This document shows, in pieces, positions 1 to 7,578 of a stretch of 64,000 nucleotides of DNA (its first letter is position 1; every line of letters starts with the position of its first letter). The notes under the pieces are model-generated. The model was not told where the DNA came from. It made no database searches and worked only from the letters and a program-made list of their open reading frames with translations. Source of the DNA: CAWAPS01 sp963783945 (GTDB lineage: Bacteria > Actinomycetota > Acidimicrobiia > Acidimicrobiales > Palsa-688). Location of the stretch: NCBI GenBank assembly GCA_963783945.1, contig CAWAPS010000024.1:620001-684000 (forward strand). The letters run 5' to 3'. The translations under genes were made by a program, and so were the position numbers.

Positions 1-222
1 CGAGTCAACGTAATGGCCCCCGGAGCTACCTGGACAGAGGGCAACCTCAAGTACGTGTCGATCGAGGAGTGGGATGCGTATGCGGCGACACTCGTTCCCG
101 GGCGTCTCATGACTCCGGAGGAACCGGCGAACGCGATCATGTGGCTCTGCTCGGATGAAGCGTCAGGGGTCAACGGCGCGATCATCAATGTTAATGGTGG
201 CAATCACATGCCCCAAGGCTGA
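1..222 (+). CDS. SDR-family oxidoreductase, C-terminal part (cut by window edge)
   Basis: The frame is open from base 1, so the gene starts upstream. The first residues read RVNVMAPGATWTEGN, the conserved segment after the catalytic Tyr-Lys of classical short-chain dehydrogenases, where the PG loop covers the cofactor. The tail has the usual pattern of an arginine-led helix (PGRLMTPEEPANAIMWLCSD) and a VNGGNHM ending. Family knowledge: NAD(P)H-dependent reduction or oxidation of alcohols and ketones in the cytoplasm. The Rossmann motif and active site are outside the window, so substrate cannot be guessed. The methionine at base 13 is internal, not the real start. Confidence 0.85.
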   Translation, partial: RVNVMAPGATWTEGNLKYVSIEEWDAYAATLVPGRLMTPEEPANAIMWLCSDEASGVNGAIINVNGGNHMPQG

Positions 223-452
223 CACGCCGCACTCGGAATGGGTCAGAGCTTTTAGCCGCGCTGGACGCGACCTGGGCGGTCGGAAAGGCTGGGGCGTCCT
301 CTGATAAAGGCCTCAGCGCCTCCTCCCAAGTGATGAGCGACCCGCGCCGACCACTCGCTTACTCACTTGAGTCGGGGACGGTATCTGCTGGGGCCGCTCC
401 CGCCCTCCTCACGATCGCCTGCGCCAGGACCGACGCCTTAGGCACGCGGCGG

Positions 453-1805
453 CTAGGCGGTGAGGGCCCAGGCTGATGCGTCGGGGGTGGGTACTCCTCG
501 TTCGGTTGCGAGGCTCACAGGAGAATCCAGGTCGAACGGGTCGTGGATACCGAGTTCTTCCCCGATCTCCCGCACCGCCGGAATGACTTCCTCGCCGAGC
601 AGTTGGATGCAGCGCATGGCGTCCTCGTGCGGGACCTTGCCGTCATTGCCCCAGAGGAACAAGATCGACGGCCGGGTCGCCTCGAGCCACCGACGTATCC
701 GTTGGATCGCTTGTTTCGGCGTGCCCACGATGACAGACCCGGCCTGCAACTCTGAGTTCAACAGCCTTCTCTTCTGTATTTGAGCCTCGAACAACGGATC
801 ATCCGAGTTCTGTCGCGACTCCTCCGCCGATTCTTCCGCGGCGGCCGCCGTGAGCTTGTGTTCCTCCATCATCCGAAGTCGCGCCAATCTCGATTCCACG
901 CTGCTGTAGCCGGCCGGGGTGATCAGCCAGGGCTTGCTCATCCCGGTGAACTCGCCACGCATCCATTCGAACTCGGCCGCATTCGTCCGCGCCCGCTCCT
1001 CGTCGTCTTGGACATGGCAGCGCATCAGGTAGCCGCGCAGGTCCTCGCCCGCCTTGTAACCAGCTCGCTCCGCCGCGTCGCCGTACACCTTCCAGATCCG
1101 AAGGGTGTCTGGTTCGGATGTGTTGAGGCAGACGTAGGGATAGCGGTGTTCCGCCGCCCAAACGATGGTCTCGAGGCTGGTCACCCCCGGTACCCACACC
1201 CGGGGATGGGGGTCTTGGAGGGGCACGGCCCAGGGATTCACCACCGGAAGCTGATAGTGGTTACCCTCCCAGCGGAACGGGCCCGGCTGGGTCCACGCCT
1301 TGACCATGAGGTCGTGGCCCTCCTCGAAGCGCTCCCGATTGTACGCCGGGTTCGTGTTGTTGGCGAACTGCTCGTTGCCGCCGCCTCGCACAATGCCGGC
1401 CACCAGACGGCCTCCCGACATCATGTCGATCATGGCCGTCTCCTCGGCCAGCTGAACCGGGTTTTCCCAGGTCGGAATGGGGTTTCCGAGCTGAACGATC
1501 TTCACCCGGTTGGTAAGACCGGTCAACATGGCGCTGGTCACGTTGCAGCGGGGTTGCATACAGAAGGGGCCGTTGTGATGCTCGTTCACCATGATGCCGT
1601 CGAACCCAACCCGCTCTACCTCTCGATACTCCTCCATCCGTTCGGCATACAGGCGCGCCCCTTCCTTGGGATCGAAGAAGCGATTCGAGAACAGCAGGAC
1701 GCTATCGCCGGCCTCTCGGGCCGGGTGATCGAACGAATGGGTACTTAACGCCTCTTCTTCAGGGTAAGCGGACATCGGTTGTTCGGTGAAATAAGCAAGA
1801 AACAT
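453..1805 (-). CDS. LLM-class flavin-dependent oxidoreductase
   Basis: A 450-aa luciferase-like monooxygenase, a TIM-barrel enzyme that uses reduced FMN or F420. Visible marks are GFDGIMVNEHH (about residues 67-77) and the GGRLVAGIVRGGGNEQF strand that follows the EETAMIDMMSGGR segment, both typical of the bacterial luciferase superfamily. The start is set by an AGGAGG Shine-Dalgarno about 6 nt before the ATG. The gene lies 65 bp downstream of the alpha/beta hydrolase on the same strand, a pairing often seen in actinobacterial catabolic clusters, so an oxygenation-then-hydrolysis pathway is a reasonable inference. Substrate unknown. The long open frame on the opposite strand is a GC-rich shadow. 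Confidence 0.9.
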   Translation of the reverse strand: MFLAYFTEQPMSAYPEEEALSTHSFDHPAREAGDSVLLFSNRFFDPKEGARLYAERMEEYREVERVGFDGIMVNEHHNGPFCMQPRCNVTSAMLTGLTNRVKIVQLGNPIPTWENPVQLAEETAMIDMMSGGRLVAGIVRGGGNEQFANNTNPAYNRERFEEGHDLMVKAWTQPGPFRWEGNHYQLPVVNPWAVPLQDPHPRVWVPGVTSLETIVWAAEHRYPYVCLNTSEPDTLRIWKVYGDAAERAGYKAGEDLRGYLMRCHVQDDEERARTNAAEFEWMRGEFTGMSKPWLITPAGYSSVESRLARLRMMEEHKLTAAAAEESAEESRQNSDDPLFEAQIQKRRLLNSELQAGSVIVGTPKQAIQRIRRWLEATRPSILFLWGNDGKVPHEDAMRCIQLLGEEVIPAVREIGEELGIHDPFDLDSPVSLATERGVPTPDASAWALTA

Positions 1806-1870
1806 GCAGTCCTCCTACAACTAGAACAGGAAAAGAAGCAAGTCGTTCAGGTCCTCTGGCCCGGTGGGCG

Positions 1871-2659
1871 TCATGCCTGTTTGGCGGCGAAAGAGGAAAT
1901 GGACTCGGCGATACCCTCGGGGTCCTCACATTCGAGCATGTGTCCTCGCCCCGGCTCGGTGATCAGTGTGGCACCGGGAATGCTGTCCCGGTACCGGTCC
2001 ACTCCTCCCCGAGGAACGATGGCATCCTTTTCGCCCCACACAATCGCGGTGGGCGTAGTCACGTATGGCAGCCGGAAAGGCAGGGTCTGGTCGAACATGC
2101 GGGGCTTCCATGCGATTCTCGTGGTCATCTCCCGGTTTCGCTCGCGGCGCAGCCACGCCTCGGTACCCATCCCGAACTCGCTGAAGGTCCGCTTGTACGC
2201 CTCGGTATCGGCAAAACCCATCTCTATGTAGTGATCGGTGCTCACCAGGAATGGATCGGTGATCTCACCGGCCCGGGGCTGGAGACCCAGGGGCGCCACC
2301 AACACCAGAGCCCGAAAGCGCTCCGGACACATCGCTGCCATCTCCGCCGCCACCCAACCTCCCAACCCGAGACCCACCAGCACAGGCGGGTCCTCGGCCA
2401 GCGGACACACCGAATGCAGGACGATGGCGGCCACATCGCGCGGCGAGCGGGCCCAATCGGGGCGCTCTGAATCGTCGTATCCGGGCATGGACGGCGCCAA
2501 TACCGAGAACTTCGAAGCCAGAGCCTCCACGAACCCGGAAAGGCTGTCGCCCCCGATGCTTCTATGCAACAGCACGAGACTCGCGCCCGCCCCCGTCCTG
2601 CCCACGCTCAGCTTCCCGCTCTTGGGCGTGTCAACCGAAACTCTTATTAGCTCCCCCAC
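1871..2659 (-). CDS. alpha/beta hydrolase with a glycine at the nucleophile position
   Basis: 262 aa with the alpha/beta hydrolase layout: oxyanion-hole segment LLHRSIGG (about 30-37), the nucleophile elbow, the acid in WGEKDAIVP (about 211) and the histidine in GRGHMLE (about 239). The elbow reads VLVGLGLGGW, so the expected G-x-S-x-G is G-L-G-L-G: the nucleophile serine is Gly98 (codon GGG, bases 2366-2368). Acid and histidine are kept. Either the protein works without a covalent serine intermediate, or it has lost hydrolase activity. The GTG start has AAGGAG upstream. It is first in the operon with the flavin oxidoreductase and divergent from a TetR gene. Confidence 0.85.
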   Translation of the reverse strand: MGELIRVSVDTPKSGKLSVGRTGAGASLVLLHRSIGGDSLSGFVEALASKFSVLAPSMPGYDDSERPDWARSPRDVAAIVLHSVCPLAEDPPVLVGLGLGGWVAAEMAAMCPERFRALVLVAPLGLQPRAGEITDPFLVSTDHYIEMGFADTEAYKRTFSEFGMGTEAWLRRERNREMTTRIAWKPRMFDQTLPFRLPYVTTPTAIVWGEKDAIVPRGGVDRYRDSIPGATLITEPGRGHMLECEDPEGIAESISSFAAKQA

Positions 2660-2701
2660 CGTACCGGCACGCTCCTTATTCTTATTCGCCTGTCACGTCT
2701 A

Positions 2702-2793
2702 AGGGCCCGCCACGAAACAACTTGGTACAAGTCCTGTGCCACGACATGCATGTTTACAAGAGAATTGCGTCAAGTTGTTTCGTAGCGGGCCCT
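2702..2793. repeat. Long inverted repeat in the hydrolase/TetR intergenic region
   Basis: Two 23-nt arms at 2702-2724 and 2771-2793 are reverse complements with one mismatch, separated by 46 nt. The outer ends are AGGGCCCGC and GCGGGCCCT, flanked by TA on both sides. This is much longer than an operator and could be a small non-autonomous element (MITE-like) with a TA target duplication, or a stable hairpin in the leader of either divergent gene. No coding potential inside. Confidence 0.7.
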
Positions 2794-2816
2794 AACCTCT
2801 GACGAACAGTTACCAT

Positions 2817-2828
2817 CTGACCGGTCAG
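2817..2828. promoter_or_regulatory. Probable TetR operator (perfect 12-bp palindrome)
   Basis: CTGACCGGTCAG is a perfect palindrome 38 bp before the TetR start and between the divergent genes. TGACCGGTCA cores are common among TetR-family operators, so autoregulation and control of the divergent hydrolase/oxidoreductase operon is inferred. Confidence 0.6.
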
Positions 2829-2866
2829 TCAAACACACCCGACGCACGGATTCAAGGGCAGACGAG

Positions 2867-3481
2867 ATGGCCGTCAAAAAAACCACCGCCGCATACCTCG
2901 CCCGCCGGGCCGACATCCTCCGGGCGGCTGGCGAAGTGTTCTACGAATCGGGCTACCACGCCGCCTCGATGGAGAAGATCGCAGATCGGGCGGGGATCCT
3001 CAAACCCGCTCTCTACTACTACGTTCGATCCAAGGAGGACCTCCTCTTCGAGCTGGCCGCCGGCGAGCAGAGCGTGGCGTTCATCGACCAGTTCGTCGAG
3101 CTCGACCACGCCCTCGGGGACAGTGACGCCGCGACCCGGCTGGAGGCGCTGATCACCCGCTGGGTCGAATTCGCCAAGTCAGGGCAGCCAAAGGCGCTTC
3201 TCGCCATCGAACGCGAGTACCGCCACCTGCGTCCGGAGCGGCTGGAAATAGTCATGAGGTTGCAGAAACGCCTGCCGACGCTGCTGCGATCCATCCTCGA
3301 GCGAGGAGTCGAGGATGGAAGCTTCGACCCTGCGATCGAGGTGCACCTGGCCACCCAGGACATCTCGGACCTGCTTCGGAGCCTGTACGTCTCCTACAGC
3401 CCGACGGGGCCCATAACCGGTCAACAGCTCACAAACTGGTACGTGAGATTCATCCTGCGAGGCCTTGGGGTGTCCGGGTGA
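2867..3481 (+). CDS. TetR-family transcriptional regulator
   Basis: 204 aa. The N-terminal TetR DNA-binding domain is clear: ILRAAGEVFYESGYHAAS then MEKIADRAGILKPALYYYVR (roughly residues 17-56), with the YYYVRSKEDLL signature that ends the recognition helix. The rest is an all-helical ligand-binding domain with no recognisable ligand motif. It is divergent from the hydrolase and flavin oxidoreductase genes, with a palindrome and a long inverted repeat between, so it probably represses itself and that operon in response to the pathway substrate. Its 3' end overlaps the convergent SRPBCC frame by 61 bp. Confidence 0.9.
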   Translation: MAVKKTTAAYLARRADILRAAGEVFYESGYHAASMEKIADRAGILKPALYYYVRSKEDLLFELAAGEQSVAFIDQFVELDHALGDSDAATRLEALITRWVEFAKSGQPKALLAIEREYRHLRPERLEIVMRLQKRLPTLLRSILERGVEDGSFDPAIEVHLATQDISDLLRSLYVSYSPTGPITGQQLTNWYVRFILRGLGVSG

Positions 3482-3990
3482 ATCAGTATCCACGGCCGAC
3501 ATTCAATGGTCATGTTGGCCTTGCCGCGCTGCGGGGCTGGGGTGGCCCCAACCCGTTCGGCTCCTTTGGCGAGGTCGGCCGACCACCGCTTCAGGACCCA
3601 GCGCACGACCAGCACCCAGGACCATCCGGTCACACCATGGGTGGCGAATCGGGACTCCCAGGCGATCCGGGTTCCGCCACCGGGCAGTGCGGTCAGCCGG
3701 ACATCGGAGCGGTAGTCGTCGAGAGGCTGGCCTGACAGCAGTCTGTAGCCGAAGTGGGTGGGGGCGTCGAAGGCCACGACCTCCTCTCGGTTGCATTTGG
3801 TCGGCTTGCCCGGATCGATGGCAAGCACGCGGACGGCGCCGACCCCGTCGGGAGTCGGACTTCCGTGGCGCTCGAGGTGAGCGAGCTTGTGCCGTGACCA
3901 CGTGGGCCAGGCGCCGACTCTGCTCAGCAACTGCCAGACGGTCTCGATCGGGGCGGAGCTTTCTGCCTCGGCTCGGGCGACGTGATTCAT
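3421..3990 (-). CDS. SRPBCC-family (polyketide cyclase/dehydrase-like) protein
   Basis: 189 aa. Residues 1-150 match the START/SRPBCC lipid-binding fold: ESSAPIETVWQLLSRVGAWPTWS at the N-terminus, then alternating strands ending in a long C-terminal helix. Family members bind hydrophobic ligands or catalyse cyclisation. The last 30 or so residues are unusual and run antisense into the TetR gene, so the natural stop may have been lost. The start overlaps the stop of the upstream TetR gene by 4 bp, so the two form a coupled operon; the ligand may also be sensed by that TetR. Confidence 0.75.
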   Translation of the reverse strand: MNHVARAEAESSAPIETVWQLLSRVGAWPTWSRHKLAHLERHGSPTPDGVGAVRVLAIDPGKPTKCNREEVVAFDAPTHFGYRLLSGQPLDDYRSDVRLTALPGGGTRIAWESRFATHGVTGWSWVLVVRWVLKRWSADLAKGAERVGATPAPQRGKANMTIECRPWILIHPDTPRPRRMNLTYQFVSC

Positions 3991-4601
3991 GGGCTTTCTC
4001 CCCGTGATGGTGTGATCATTTCGCTGGACAAGTGGGCGGTGAGCCCGCGCACGACGAACTCGGCGAGCTCGCGGGGGAAGAAAGGGTCGGCCGCGACACC
4101 GAGGAGGCTGAGGCGAAACAGCATCGTCCCTACCAAGACGTCGGCAATCATTTCCGGCGCGACCGGGACCGTCGTCTCGCCTCGAGCGTGGGCCGCGTCG
4201 AGCACCGCGGCAAACCCCGCCCGCATGGGCTCGTAAAACTGTTCGTGCAGCCGGGTTTCGAGCGCGGGGTCTCGACCAAGTTCGGCGAGCAGTCCAGGTA
4301 TCGCCGCGGCGGCCTCGGGCGTTGTGGTCGCCTCCTGCAACAAAGCGGCCAGCGCCTCGACGTCACCGAGCAACGATCCCGTCGCCGGCGCACCCCCGTA
4401 GCCGCTCGGGTAACGCTCGAAAACGACTTCGTGAACCAAAGCGGCTTTGCTCGACCATCGGCGATACAGGCTGTCCTTGCCCACGCCGGCCCGTCTGGCC
4501 ACTTCCCCCATCGTCAACTTGGCGTATCCGAGCTCCCGCAGCAAGTCGATCGCCGCCGCCGCGATCGATGCGTCCACGCTGGCGGATCGGGGCCTCGGCA
4601 T
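3987..4601 (-). CDS. TetR-family transcriptional regulator
   Basis: 204 aa with an N-terminal TetR domain: AAAIDLLRELGYAKLTMGEV followed by ARRAGVGKDSLYRRWSSKAA, the classical YRRW(S/P)SK ending of the recognition helix (about residues 12-56). The C-terminal domain has the RGL segment of the TetR_C_11 type. It is upstream of and overlaps the SRPBCC gene by 4 bp. A short palindrome lies just before its start. The DrrB/DrrA/MarR operon is the next unit upstream on the same strand, 116 bp away, so it may be part of a larger regulon, but this is only positional. Confidence 0.88.
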   Translation of the reverse strand: MPRPRSASVDASIAAAAIDLLRELGYAKLTMGEVARRAGVGKDSLYRRWSSKAALVHEVVFERYPSGYGGAPATGSLLGDVEALAALLQEATTTPEAAAAIPGLLAELGRDPALETRLHEQFYEPMRAGFAAVLDAAHARGETTVPVAPEMIADVLVGTMLFRLSLLGVAADPFFPRELAEFVVRGLTAHLSSEMITPSRGESP

Positions 4602-4613
4602 ACCTATAAGGAT

Positions 4614-4627
4614 ACGGGACGACCCGT
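4614..4627. promoter_or_regulatory. Candidate operator upstream of the second TetR gene
   Basis: ACGGGACGACCCGT has arms ACGGG/CCCGT around 4 nt. It sits 13 bp before the TetR start, within the core promoter region, which fits negative autoregulation. Palindromes with ACGGG half-sites are known for several TetR proteins; the link here is inference. Confidence 0.5.
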
Positions 4628-4717
4628 TTCGTTATCAAGCGTCTGGGCCAGATTTGTCAGATCGCCCCAGGACCGCCTTATCCCACGATGGCCTAGCGCG
4701 GGGCGGTCGAGATGTCG

Positions 4718-5515
4718 TTACGCCGGGTCTGCCGCTCGGCGTCGGTCGTAGAGGCGAGTGGCCCACAGATAGGAGACGGCGGCGATGCCGAGGCTCCAGG
4801 CGATGGCGACGATGGCATGGCTGCCGACGGCGGCATCGGTGAGCAACCCGCGGACGGTGTCGACCACAGGAGAGAAAGGCTCGTATTGGGAGAACTGCCG
4901 GAGCCCTTCGGGCATGGTGGCCGTACGAACGAATCCGCTGCCGAGGAAGGGCAGCAGGATCAGGAACATGGGGGTGTTGCTCGCCGTCTCGACGCTCTTG
5001 GCGGCCAGGCCCAGAGCGACGGCTAGCCAGATCAGCGCGAACGCGAACAGGACCAGCACCCCGATCGTGGCCAGCCACGCGACAGGCCCGGCTGCGGTGC
5101 GGAATCCGAGACCGAAGGCGACCCCGATAAGGACGGCCATAGCGGCCAGGGTTTGGATCAGGCTGCCGAGCACGTGACCCGTGAGGACCGATGCCCGGGT
5201 GATGGCCATAGTCCGGAACCGGTCGATGATGCCTCCCGTCATGTCCATGGCGACCATGATCGAGGTGCCCTGAACGGCCGCGGCCACGGTTACGAGCAGC
5301 ACCCCTGGTACGACGTAGTTGAGGTAGGCGCGGCGTCCGTCGTGGGCACCGAGGCCGGCGCCGAGCTGGCCCCCTAGGACGTAGACGAACAGCAGCAGGA
5401 ACACGATGGGCATCCCGACCAGCATCACCGTCATCGAGGGATAGCGGAGTTGGTGCTTGAGGTTGCGGCGCAGCATCGTGCGCGCATCGCTGACCGTGTA
5501 AGCGATCGTGGTCAC
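4718..5515 (-). CDS. ABC-2 type exporter permease (DrrB-like)
   Basis: 265 aa, about six membrane segments, of the daunorubicin-resistance DrrB/ABC-2 permease family. The N-terminal cytoplasmic piece (DARTMLRRNLKHQLRYPSMT) leads into the first helix, and the AMDMTGGIIDRFRTM segment plus AITRASVLTGHVLGSL is the conserved coupling region of this family. It pairs with the ATPase immediately upstream, with a 4-bp stop/start overlap. Role: export of a drug or lipid-like compound across the cytoplasmic membrane; substrate unknown. Confidence 0.88.
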   Translation of the reverse strand: MTTIAYTVSDARTMLRRNLKHQLRYPSMTVMLVGMPIVFLLLFVYVLGGQLGAGLGAHDGRRAYLNYVVPGVLLVTVAAAVQGTSIMVAMDMTGGIIDRFRTMAITRASVLTGHVLGSLIQTLAAMAVLIGVAFGLGFRTAAGPVAWLATIGVLVLFAFALIWLAVALGLAAKSVETASNTPMFLILLPFLGSGFVRTATMPEGLRQFSQYEPFSPVVDTVRGLLTDAAVGSHAIVAIAWSLGIAAVSYLWATRLYDRRRAADPA

Positions 5516-6498
5516 CGCGGCGGTTCTCCTGTTGGTGTCGAGCTCTCGTGGAGCTGTGGGGTGACGTGGCTGCCGGTGACGGCCAGGAACACGTCGTCGA
5601 GATCGGGGTTGTGGATCGACAACCGCTCGACGTCAAGTGCGGCATCGCGGAGCTTGTCGAGTAGGTCTCGGAGTGAGTCGACGGTCCCGTCCGCGGGCAC
5701 TTGCAGGGTGAGTTGGTCGGGGACGGAGACGGCCGCCGGAACGAGGTTGGCGGCGGAGCGCAGCACCTGCGAGTCGGCGAACTGGAGCCGGAGGTGACCG
5801 CCGGGGACGCGGCTCTTGAGCTCGGCCGGGGTGCCTTCGGCGACTATCCGCCCCTGGTCGAGCACCGCGATCCGATCGGCCAGCTGATCCGCCTCGTCGA
5901 GGTACTGGGTGGTCAGGAGGATCGTGACTCCATTGGAGGCGAGCTCGCGGATGATCTGCCACATGGTGCGGCGGCTACGCGGATCCAACCCCGTCGTGGG
6001 CTCGTCGAGGAAGATCACCCGGGGCAGGGTCACCAGAGTCATCGCTAGGTCGAGCCGTCGTCGCATCCCGCCCGAGTAGATCGACAGCGGTTTGTCCGCG
6101 GCGTCGGTGAGCTCGAAGCGTTCCAACAACTCGACCACCCGCCGTCGCCCAGCTTCGCGGCCAAGATGGCGGAGGTCGGCCATCAACTGCAGGTTCTCCG
6201 CCCCGGTAAGCAGGTTGTCCACGGCGGAGAACTGGCCGGTGACCCCGATGAGGGCCCGCACCCCATCGGGGTCGGTGACCACGTCGTGACCGGCGATGCG
6301 CATCGAACCCGAATCGGCCGGGATCAAGGTGGACAGGATGCGCGCCATGGTGGTCTTGCCGGCTCCGTTGGGACCAAGTAGCGACACGATCGTGCCCTCT
6401 TCGACCTTCAGGTTCACCTTGTCGAGTACGAGGTGATCGCCGAACGACTTGCACACGTCGCGGGCCAGGATCCCTGGCGCGTTCTGGTTCGTCATCAT
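5512..6498 (-). CDS. ABC exporter ATP-binding protein (DrrA-like)
   Basis: 328 aa. Walker A GPNGAGKTT (about 42-50), signature YSGGMRRRLDLAMTL, and Walker B VIFLDEPTTGLDPRSR are all intact, followed by the H-loop region. The C-terminal 100 residues carry the DUF4162-like extension typical of DrrA proteins (LDDVFLAVTG). It is coupled by 4-bp overlaps to the MarR-like regulator upstream and the DrrB-like permease downstream, so regulator, ATPase and permease are one transcript. Energises export by the permease. Confidence 0.92.
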   Translation of the reverse strand: MMTNQNAPGILARDVCKSFGDHLVLDKVNLKVEEGTIVSLLGPNGAGKTTMARILSTLIPADSGSMRIAGHDVVTDPDGVRALIGVTGQFSAVDNLLTGAENLQLMADLRHLGREAGRRRVVELLERFELTDAADKPLSIYSGGMRRRLDLAMTLVTLPRVIFLDEPTTGLDPRSRRTMWQIIRELASNGVTILLTTQYLDEADQLADRIAVLDQGRIVAEGTPAELKSRVPGGHLRLQFADSQVLRSAANLVPAAVSVPDQLTLQVPADGTVDSLRDLLDKLRDAALDVERLSIHNPDLDDVFLAVTGSHVTPQLHESSTPTGEPPR

Positions 6499-7013
6499 GC
6501 CTTACCTCCTCGAGGCGGGGCTGGGGGGTGAGGGAACTCGCCCGCGGCGCGAAGCGCCTCCCGCAGCTGTTTCCACTCCTGTTCGAGTACCGGAAGTCGA
6601 TCGACCAAGAAGTCGGCGAAAGCAGCCCATTCGAGCAGCACTGCTCGACGCTCGGGGGGGGTGTCAGCGAGGACTCGGAGACCTTCTCGCGCCAGCTCTC
6701 CTTGTTCCTGGTACTCGGCGAGGTCGAATCCCATCGCACGGGGTGACGACAGGTCGATGTACACCCGGTCCATTCGTTCCCCCGCCGCCCGGGACCGCCC
6801 GATGAGCCCGAGGTTTTCCAAGGTGTTGACCGCACCCGCAATGGCGCTCCGGCTGGCCAGGAGGGCGTCGGCCAGCTCGCTGATGCTCTGCTGGCGCGGC
6901 TCGCACACTGCCAGGTAGCCGAGCAGCCGTCCCACCACCGGGGCCATCCCGTAGCGGCGGGCATAGAACCGACCGGCGTGGTCGGCAAAAGTGATCTCGC
7001 CATCGCTGGGCAC
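6495..7013 (-). CDS. MarR/GbsR-type winged-helix regulator
   Basis: 172 aa. A winged helix covers roughly residues 20-95: ARRYGMAPVVGRLLGYLAV, then SISELADALLASRSAIAGAV as the HTH and NTLENLGLIGRSRAAGER as the wing. The GMAPVVGR-LGYLAV start is characteristic of the GbsR subgroup of MarR-like regulators that sit with DrrAB exporters. It is the first gene of the exporter operon and probably represses it, using the perfect palindrome 31 bp upstream. Effector unknown; probably the exported compound. Confidence 0.85.
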   Translation of the reverse strand: MPSDGEITFADHAGRFYARRYGMAPVVGRLLGYLAVCEPRQQSISELADALLASRSAIAGAVNTLENLGLIGRSRAAGERMDRVYIDLSSPRAMGFDLAEYQEQGELAREGLRVLADTPPERRAVLLEWAAFADFLVDRLPVLEQEWKQLREALRAAGEFPHPPAPPRGGKA

Positions 7014-7043
7014 GCCGACATCTTACACAGGCTACTGATAAAA

Positions 7044-7055
7044 CACAAATTTGTG
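7044..7055. promoter_or_regulatory. Perfect palindrome upstream of the MarR-drrAB operon
   Basis: CACAAATTTGTG is a perfect 12-bp palindrome 31 bp before the start of the MarR/GbsR-like gene, in an AT-rich patch (7035-7060) within GC-rich DNA. Position and symmetry suit the operator of the neighbouring winged-helix repressor. Confidence 0.6.
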
Positions 7056-7212
7056 GAATCTCAGGTTTCATAGGGTCAGGGCGGGGACCCGGGACGGTAA
7101 CAGAGGCGACTCGAACAGAGGCGACTCCGAAAGAGGAACAAGACCAAACGCCGTGACCAACCGCAGGGGCGCTCCCCTACGCCCGCAAGCACGGCCTGGC
7201 CGGCGGCTAGCC

Positions 7213-7578
7213 CTACTCCCTGCCCGCGAAGGCCGAGCAAACGTCGTCGATTATGAATTCCTCCTGGTCGCCCGGGCCGGCGGAAGCGATGAGGAGTAGC
7301 CGACCGTTGACCACGCTACGAACCTCCCGGTCGGGGCCACCGAGGGTATGCATTAGATGCGCGGCGTGGTCGGCGCCCTCGCCCCATTCCCCGAATACGT
7401 AAGCATTCAGCCGGAGGTCGATGCCCTGCGCCACAGCACCGAAGCCGACGCGGGCACCGACGTCGGTGGGTTTTGGGTCGGCTGCCACCTCTTGCAGGAC
7501 GACACGGGTACCGACCTCGGAGAGGAGGGTCCGGGCCAGCTGCAGCGCGGCGGCGTCGTCTTCGATCTGGTCGCTCAT
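7213..7578 (-). CDS. Small protein coupled to the metallopeptidase gene (function unknown)
   Basis: 121 aa from the ATG at 7578, giving MSDQIEDDAAALQLARTL. The ATGA overlap with the metallopeptidase stop argues for this start over the longer frame. The sequence is a small acidic alpha/beta protein without cysteine motifs, signal peptide or membrane segment. No family recognised. Tight translational coupling downstream of a secreted-type peptidase suggests a cognate partner: an immunity protein, inhibitor or loading chaperone. That is inference from position only. Confidence 0.75.
   Translation of the reverse strand: MSDQIEDDAAALQLARTLLSEVGTRVVLQEVAADPKPTDVGARVGFGAVAQGIDLRLNAYVFGEWGEGADHAAHLMHTLGGPDREVRSVVNGRLLLIASAGPGDQEEFIIDDVCSAFAGRE

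Noticed and set aside
780..1748. 322-aa plus-strand frame
   Set aside because: Exactly antisense to the flavin oxidoreductase; no domain and no ribosome site.
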